From: Fodinibacter sp038210185
GTDB lineage: Bacteria > Actinomycetota > Actinomycetes > Actinomycetales > Dermatophilaceae
Length of the DNA: 9,323 nt
Reading direction: 5' to 3'
Assembly: GCA_038210185.1 (NCBI GenBank)
Contig: JBBQWX010000163.1
Span: 1 to 9,323, forward strand
This document shows positions 5,314 through 9,323 of the stretch, one piece after another. Below the pieces are notes generated by a model. The model did not search any database. It was not told where the DNA came from and worked only from the letters and a program-made list of their open reading frames with translations. Each line of letters opens with the position of its first letter. Positions within the stretch are counted from its first letter, which is position 1. The position numbers were made by a program, and so were the translations under genes.

Positions 5314-5339
5314 TCCCCGCGCAGGAGGGAGCACCGGTC

Positions 5340-6017
5340 ATGCGCGTCCTGCTCGTCGAGGATGATGCGATGATCGGTGCTGCCCTCGTGGAGCGCCTCG
5401 AGAACGACGCGTATGCCGTGGACTGGGTGAGCGACGGCGGTGCCGGTCTGCACAGCCTCGATACCCACGACTACGCCGTGGTGCTGCTCGACCTGGGCCT
5501 CCCCGGCCTGCAGGGTGGCGAGATGTTGGCTCGCATGCGTTCATCAGGAGATGACACCCCAGTCATTGTGGTCACCGCCAGGGACGAGCTCGACGACCGG
5601 GTCGACGGCCTCGACCTGGGGGCCGACGACTACGTCGTCAAGCCGTTCGAGTCCTCCGAGCTGCTGGCCCGGATGCGCGCCGTGATCCGACGCCGGGGCG
5701 CCGAGCACCTCGACGCCGTGCTGACCAACGGCCGGGTCAGCCTCGACATCGCACGGCACCGGGCCCGGCTGGCCGACGGCGCCGAGGTCGACCTGTCCAA
5801 GCGCGAGTTCGCGGTGCTGCGGGCGCTGCTCGCGCGCCCTGGCGTGATCCTGTCCCGAGAGGAGATCGAGCAGCGGGTCTACGGCTGGGGACGCGAGGTC
5901 GAGAGCAACGCTGTGGAGTACGTCATCCACCGGTTGCGCGCCAAGCTCGGCGCCGACACCATCCGCAACATCCGGGGGGTGGGATGGGTCACCCCCAAGG
6001 ACACCGCCGGCGCCTGA
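5340..6017 (+). CDS. OmpR/PhoB-family two-component response regulator
   Basis: A 225-residue DNA-binding regulator with every expected part. The receiver domain (residues 1-117) has the acidic pair Asp8/Asp9, the phosphoacceptor Asp51 in VVLLDLGLPG, the switch Thr79 in VVTARDE, and Lys101 in VVKPF. The winged-helix output domain (about 128-221) has LSKREFAVLRALL, the recognition-helix region NAVEYVIHRLRAKL and the wing IRNIRGVGW. It resembles the QseB/PmrA branch. GGAGGG lies about ten bases before ATG 5340. Its phosphodonor is almost certainly the histidine kinase whose gene overlaps its end. Its targets may include its own operon, via the direct repeat at 4016-4031. Confidence 0.97.
   Translation: MRVLLVEDDAMIGAALVERLENDAYAVDWVSDGGAGLHSLDTHDYAVVLLDLGLPGLQGGEMLARMRSSGDDTPVIVVTARDELDDRVDGLDLGADDYVVKPFESSELLARMRAVIRRRGAEHLDAVLTNGRVSLDIARHRARLADGAEVDLSKREFAVLRALLARPGVILSREEIEQRVYGWGREVESNAVEYVIHRLRAKLGADTIRNIRGVGWVTPKDTAGA
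5975..5996 (+). promoter_or_regulatory. hairpin enclosing the histidine kinase start codon
   Basis: GGGGGTG (5975-5981) pairs perfectly with CACCCCC (5990-5996). The 8-base loop contains the ATG at 5984-5986 and the stem holds the G-rich ribosome-binding region. Ribosomes finishing the response regulator gene would melt it, which would couple kinase synthesis to regulator synthesis. Confidence 0.4.
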
Positions 6018-7315
6018 CACCCCGGTCCCTCACCGCGCGCCTGTCCCTCACCCTCGCCGTCTCAACCCTGGCTGTCGCCTCGCTGGCGGGCGTCTGGTCA
6101 TACAGCACAGCCTTGCGGGAAGCCCGCGACCTCCAGGACGACGTGCTGCGCCAAGTAGGCACCATCGTGGCAGCCTCGTCCAGCACACCGCAGGACCTGG
6201 TTACCGACCACGGTCCGATCTCGGACACCGCCTCCGACCTCGACGTCACGTCACTGACGGCCGCTGGGCTGCCCGCCACCACCGCGGCCGGACTGCTGAC
6301 CACGACGGTGGACGGCCAGGTGCGCCGGCTGCTCGTCGTGCCGCGGGCCGCCGGTGGCCCGGTCGCCGTGTCACAACCGATCGCCGCCCGCGACGAGATA
6401 GCCCACCAGAGCGCAACGTCCGCGGTACTTCCACTCCTGCTGCTCATCCCCGTGCTCCTGCTCGCCATCGTCCTCAGCGTGCGGACCGTGCTCCACCCGG
6501 TCAACCGCCTCGCCAGCGACATCGGCAGCCGAGACGCCCGCGACCTGGGACCCGTCGACGTCGACGCCGGCCCGACCGAGCTGCGCGGCTTCCTCGTCGC
6601 GCTCAACGCCCAGCTCGCAAGCACGCAGGAGTCCGTCGACCACGAGCGGCTCTTCATCGCCCAGGCGGCCCATGAGCTGCGCACCCCGCTGACCGCCATG
6701 TCACTGCAGCTGGAGAACGCCGTGGCCGCCTCCGACGAGGCGCACGTGCGCGCCCGGCTCAGCGAGCTCGGTGGTGGTGTGGGCCGCTCGCGACACCTCA
6801 TCGACCAGCTGCTCGAGCTCGCCCGCGCCCAGGCAGACAGTGGCCCCCGCACGAGCGAGGACCTGGCCGGCGTCCTGAGGCACGTGCTCGGCGAGGTCCT
6901 CCCCCTCGCCGACCAGCACGACGTCACCCTCGAGGTGAGGTCCGGGGCCGACCTGCAGGACCGGGTCCCCACCCCGGCAACGACGTCCGTGCTGCGCAAC
7001 CTGCTCGACAACGCGGTCCGCTACAGCCCACCCGGCAGCACGGTCACGGTCGACACGACGCGCTGCGCCGCCATCCTGGTGATCTCGGTCGTCGACCGGG
7101 GACCGGGGGTGCGCGACCCCGAGACGGCGGTCCGGCCGTTCACCCGGGAAGGCAACCAGCACCTGCCCGGCAGCGGGCTGGGGCTCGCCATCGTCAGCGA
7201 GCTCGTACGACACATCGGCGGAACACTGCGGATCACCTCCAGCACCCAACCCCCCACCGGAACCAGCGTGCGGGTCGAGATCCCCACACTCACCGAAGGA
7301 ACGACCACCACGTGA
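5984..7315 (+). CDS. sensor histidine kinase
   Basis: A 443-residue membrane sensor kinase. Helix 1 (about 20-42) and helix 2 (about 147-168) bracket an outside sensor region of about 100 residues rich in Thr, Asp and Ala, with no Cys or His cluster that would hint at the signal. A HAMP linker follows (about 168-220). The dimerisation domain carries the phospho-accepting His230 in AHELRTPLTAM. The ATPase domain has the N-box RNLLDNAVRYSPP (Asn339, Asn343), the G1 box DRGPGV (371-376) and the G2 box GSGLGLAI (396-403), so it should be active as kinase and phosphatase. ATG 5984 overlaps the regulator gene by 34 bp, and no later in-frame ATG or GTG precedes helix 1. The stop overlaps the GTG of the phosphatase gene. 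It resembles the QseC/PmrB type. Confidence 0.96.
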   Translation: MGHPQGHRRRLTPRSLTARLSLTLAVSTLAVASLAGVWSYSTALREARDLQDDVLRQVGTIVAASSSTPQDLVTDHGPISDTASDLDVTSLTAAGLPATTAAGLLTTTVDGQVRRLLVVPRAAGGPVAVSQPIAARDEIAHQSATSAVLPLLLLIPVLLLAIVLSVRTVLHPVNRLASDIGSRDARDLGPVDVDAGPTELRGFLVALNAQLASTQESVDHERLFIAQAAHELRTPLTAMSLQLENAVAASDEAHVRARLSELGGGVGRSRHLIDQLLELARAQADSGPRTSEDLAGVLRHVLGEVLPLADQHDVTLEVRSGADLQDRVPTPATTSVLRNLLDNAVRYSPPGSTVTVDTTRCAAILVISVVDRGPGVRDPETAVRPFTREGNQHLPGSGLGLAIVSELVRHIGGTLRITSSTQPPTGTSVRVEIPTLTEGTTTT

Positions 7316-7947
7316 ACCCTCTTCGCCAGCTCGACGACCAGGTGTTCCAGGCCATCAACACCTGGGCCCGCCACACTCCTGCCCTGCATGGGCTCTTCCT
7401 CGGCTACGCCACCTACGGTGTGGTGCTGTTCGCCGCCCTAATGATCGCGGCCCTGGTCGCCGCCCGCCACGGCAGCGCCCGCGACTTGGCGGCGACCGGC
7501 TGGACGCCCGTGGCGATGCTCCTCGCCGTGGCGCTCAACCAGCCGCTGGGGCAGCTCTTCGCCGAGGCCCGTCCCTACGCCACGCATCCCGGCGTCCTGC
7601 GGCTGGCCGACGTCACGACCGACTTCTCTTTCCCCTCCGACCACGCGGTCATGGCCGGCGCCGTGGCCGCCGGCCTGCTGCTGGCCCATCGCCGCCTCGG
7701 CGCGGTCGCGGTCGTGGCCGCACTGGTACTGGCGTTCTCCCGGGTCTACATCGCCGCGCACTACCCGTGGGATGTCCTCGCGGGGCTGAGCCTGGGTGCC
7801 GCGGTCGCCCTCGGCGGCTGGGCCCTGCTGCAACGACCCCTCATCGCGCTCACCCGCTGGCTGCGCGCACTCCCAGGTCTCCGTGCTGCCTTTGCCCTCG
7901 CCGTCAAGACCCCACGGTTCGACAGCCGCGTCAGGATGGCTCGATGA
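7312..7947 (+). CDS. PAP2-family membrane lipid phosphatase
   Basis: A 211-residue multi-pass protein with the acid-phosphatase core motifs: ARP (Arg87-Pro88) in LFAEARPY; PSDH with Ser109 and His111 in FSFPSDHAVMAG; and SRVYIAAHYPWDVLAG with Arg144, nucleophile His150 and Asp154. Membrane helices surround these. By family it removes phosphate from isoprenoid or lipid pyrophosphates (undecaprenyl pyrophosphate recycling or an envelope lipid) at the outer membrane face. The lysine of the classical K-x6-RP motif is not present: position 80 is Gly. The start is GTG 7312 inside the kinase stop (GTGA), with GAAGGA upstream, so it is translationally coupled. A basic, amphipathic C-terminal tail (about 178-211) extends beyond the last helix. 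Exact lipid substrate is unknown. Confidence 0.93.
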   Translation: MNPLRQLDDQVFQAINTWARHTPALHGLFLGYATYGVVLFAALMIAALVAARHGSARDLAATGWTPVAMLLAVALNQPLGQLFAEARPYATHPGVLRLADVTTDFSFPSDHAVMAGAVAAGLLLAHRRLGAVAVVAALVLAFSRVYIAAHYPWDVLAGLSLGAAVALGGWALLQRPLIALTRWLRALPGLRAAFALAVKTPRFDSRVRMAR

Positions 7948-8804
7948 GCCCCTCCGACGAACAGACCCCCTCCCGCCGCCTGGCCCTCGGAGCCGGCGCG
8001 GCCTTGGGTGCGGGTGCCCTGCTCGGAGCGGCCGGGTGCACGAGCCCCACATCCGCGGGCACGCCTGCGCAGGACACCGCAGCGCCCGCGCAGCTGACAA
8101 CCTCACCGACACCCGGGTCCGCCGCACCAAGCGCCGCTGCCACCGCGTCGGCAGCTCCGGGGACCCCCGCCCCTGCGCCTCGCCCGTCGATCGCAGCAGT
8201 GCGCGGGCCCGACATCACGCACGGCCCGCGGAGCCGGGACGAGGTCGCCCTCACCTTCCACGGGCAGGGCACGGCGGCGCTCACCGACGCCGTGCGGGCG
8301 GCCTGCCTGGCGGCCTCGGCGGCGGTCACCGTGTTCGCGGTCGGGACCTGGCTGCACGGCGACCCCAGCCAGGCTCGCGCCCTCCAGCAGGACGGCCACG
8401 AGCTGGGCAACCACACTTGGAGCCACCAGACCATGCCGCGGCTGAGCGCGGCGGAGGCGCGCACGGAGGTGCGCCGCGGACGCGACCAGCTCACCCAGTC
8501 CCTCGGCGCCGCCGGCTGGTGGTTCCGGCCGTCGGGCACCCCCACCAGCACGGCCACGATCCGCGCCGCGGCGTGGGCCGCGGGCTACGCCAGGTGCGTC
8601 TCCTACGACGTCGACCCCCGGGACTACCAGGACCCCGGCGCCCGAGTGGTGCGCAGCCGGGTGCGGCGGACCGCCCGGGCCGGCTCCATCGTCTCCCTCC
8701 ACCTCGGCCATCCCGGAACGGCCGAAGCACTCCCGGGGATACTGTCGGACCTGGCAGTGCTGGGCCTGAAGCCGGTCACGCTCTCCCGCTTGCTACGCGA
8801 CTGA
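7944..8804 (+). CDS. NodB-type polysaccharide deacetylase lipoprotein (divergent first motif)
   Basis: Predicted 286-residue exported lipoprotein. SRRLALGAG (10-18) is a twin-arginine-like n-region and GAAGC (Cys32) the lipobox; a Ser/Ala/Pro/Thr linker (33-85) probably spans the wall. The NodB domain (about 99-283) shows motif 2 as NHTWSHQT (His157, His161), motif 3 as FRPSG (Arg195), motif 4 around SYDVDPRDY (Asp222, Asp224) and motif 5 as SLHLGH (His253). Motif 1 is VALTFHGQG instead of TFDDGP, so the usual catalytic-base Asp and metal Asp are replaced by His and Gly. It may use altered metal chemistry, act on a different substrate, or only bind glycans; I recall similar TFHG sequences in other actinobacterial family members. 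ATG 7944 overlaps the phosphatase stop (ATGA). Peptidoglycan or a wall glycan is the likely target. Confidence 0.9.
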   Translation: MSPSDEQTPSRRLALGAGAALGAGALLGAAGCTSPTSAGTPAQDTAAPAQLTTSPTPGSAAPSAAATASAAPGTPAPAPRPSIAAVRGPDITHGPRSRDEVALTFHGQGTAALTDAVRAACLAASAAVTVFAVGTWLHGDPSQARALQQDGHELGNHTWSHQTMPRLSAAEARTEVRRGRDQLTQSLGAAGWWFRPSGTPTSTATIRAAAWAAGYARCVSYDVDPRDYQDPGARVVRSRVRRTARAGSIVSLHLGHPGTAEALPGILSDLAVLGLKPVTLSRLLRD

Positions 8805-8823
8805 CCAGCGAAGGACCGGACCG

Positions 8824-9323
8824 TTGCCCCGAACTCGAGCCGCCACCCGGGCGCATGCGTGGGCGACCCTCGGCCTCACCGCAACCCTGGTGGTGTCGTC
8901 GTGTACCGCGGGAGGCCCCGAGGTTCCGACCGCACCGACGACGTCGACGAACGCACCGGGCTCCGCCACACCCTCGGGTTCGCCCGCGGCGCCGAGCACA
9001 GCACCGGTCAGCGACAACCCGACGAACATTTACGCGGGAACCGCAGTTGGCGACCTAGCCCCGGCGGCACGGGCGGCCAAGCCCTTGGTCTACGTCCCGA
9101 ACAGCCAGGACAACACCGTCCAGGTCATCGACCCTGCGACCTTCGCCATCGTCCGCACCTTCCGGGTCGGACGCGAACCGCAGCACGTCGTCCCTTCGTG
9201 GGACCTCTCGCGGCTGTGGGTCAACAGCGACAAGGGCAACCAGCTCACGCCGATCGACCCGCGAACCGGCAAGCACGGCAAGCCTGTCCACGTCGAGGAC
9301 CCCTACAACCTCTACTTCACCCC
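8824..9323 (+). CDS. YncE-like beta-propeller lipoprotein (3' end beyond window)
   Basis: The first 166 codons of an exported lipoprotein. A basic n-region, hydrophobic core and lipobox-like VSSC (Cys27) are followed by a Pro/Thr/Ser-rich linker (about 31-65). From residue 88, PLVYVPNSQDNTVQVIDPAT then VRTFRVGREPQHVVPSWD, LWVNSDKGNQLTPIDPRTG and DPYNLYFTP are two successive blades of a YncE/YVTN-type seven-bladed propeller. Such folds bind ligands or partner proteins at the cell surface; catalysis is not expected. The start is TTG 8824, chosen because GAAGGA (8810-8815) lies eight bases upstream and the signal peptide follows. It begins 19 bp after the deacetylase stop, so it is probably co-transcribed, and it may assist wall or envelope modification. 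Function is not established. Confidence 0.9.
   Translation, partial: MPRTRAATRAHAWATLGLTATLVVSSCTAGGPEVPTAPTTSTNAPGSATPSGSPAAPSTAPVSDNPTNIYAGTAVGDLAPAARAAKPLVYVPNSQDNTVQVIDPATFAIVRTFRVGREPQHVVPSWDLSRLWVNSDKGNQLTPIDPRTGKHGKPVHVEDPYNLYFT

Noticed and set aside
7796..9058. A 420-codon plus-strand frame over the deacetylase region
   Set aside because: Arg/Pro/Gly-rich out-of-frame reading of the deacetylase and propeller genes; both of those have clear domains and signal peptides.
141..9323. A second copy of the tRNA-Phe 3' end as the far attachment site
   Set aside because: Looked for the TTCGACCCCGCCCCTGGCC stretch further along; none was seen in this window.

Overview
The window is high-GC DNA whose coding regions prefer G or C in the third codon position. 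Family content points to an Actinomycetota chromosome: an adjacent tRNA-Asp/tRNA-Phe pair, a remnant of a mycothiol-dependent-isomerase-type protein, a remnant of a PimB/MgtA-like mannosyltransferase, a DUF305 lipoprotein, and a lipoprotein deacetylase next to a YncE-type propeller lipoprotein. I cannot name a genus from sequence alone.

Layout. Positions 1-140 hold the 3' tip of a tRNA-Asp, a strong hairpin and a complete tRNA-Phe(GAA). The tRNA is followed by a perfect 16-bp palindrome and a tandem 8-bp repeat, in a gene-free stretch that could be an old integration scar. A minus-strand SAM-dependent methyltransferase follows (454-1080). Next come a C-terminal remnant of a maleylpyruvate-isomerase-family gene (minus, 1213-1389) and a CsoR-like copper operator directly in front of a Met-rich cupredoxin-like lipoprotein (1545-2189, plus). 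Converging on it is a DUF305 lipoprotein (2544-3140, minus).

From 3141 to 4053 there is no intact gene. This stretch is a graveyard of at least three unrelated decayed genes: the last helix of a P1B-type metal ATPase (minus), part of an imidazolonepropionase-like amidohydrolase (plus), and the frameshifted start of a GT4 glycosyltransferase (minus).

From 4054 to the right edge six plus-strand genes are so tightly packed (gaps of 26 and 18 bp; overlaps of 34, 4 and 4 bp) that they very probably form one operon. They encode a COG4705-type nine-helix membrane protein with an extracytoplasmic helical tail, an OmpR-family response regulator, a sensor histidine kinase, a PAP2 lipid phosphatase, a divergent NodB-type deacetylase lipoprotein, and the start of a beta-propeller lipoprotein cut by the window end. 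Every product except the response regulator is predicted to be a membrane or surface protein, so the operon looks like a signal-responsive cell-envelope module with its own two-component system. A 5-bp direct repeat with 11-bp periodicity just before its first gene is a candidate site for that regulator.

Most worth following up: the copper-operator/cupredoxin lipoprotein pair, the envelope operon with its COG4705 protein of unknown role, the deacetylase lacking the usual first-motif aspartates, and the decayed gene cluster between them.
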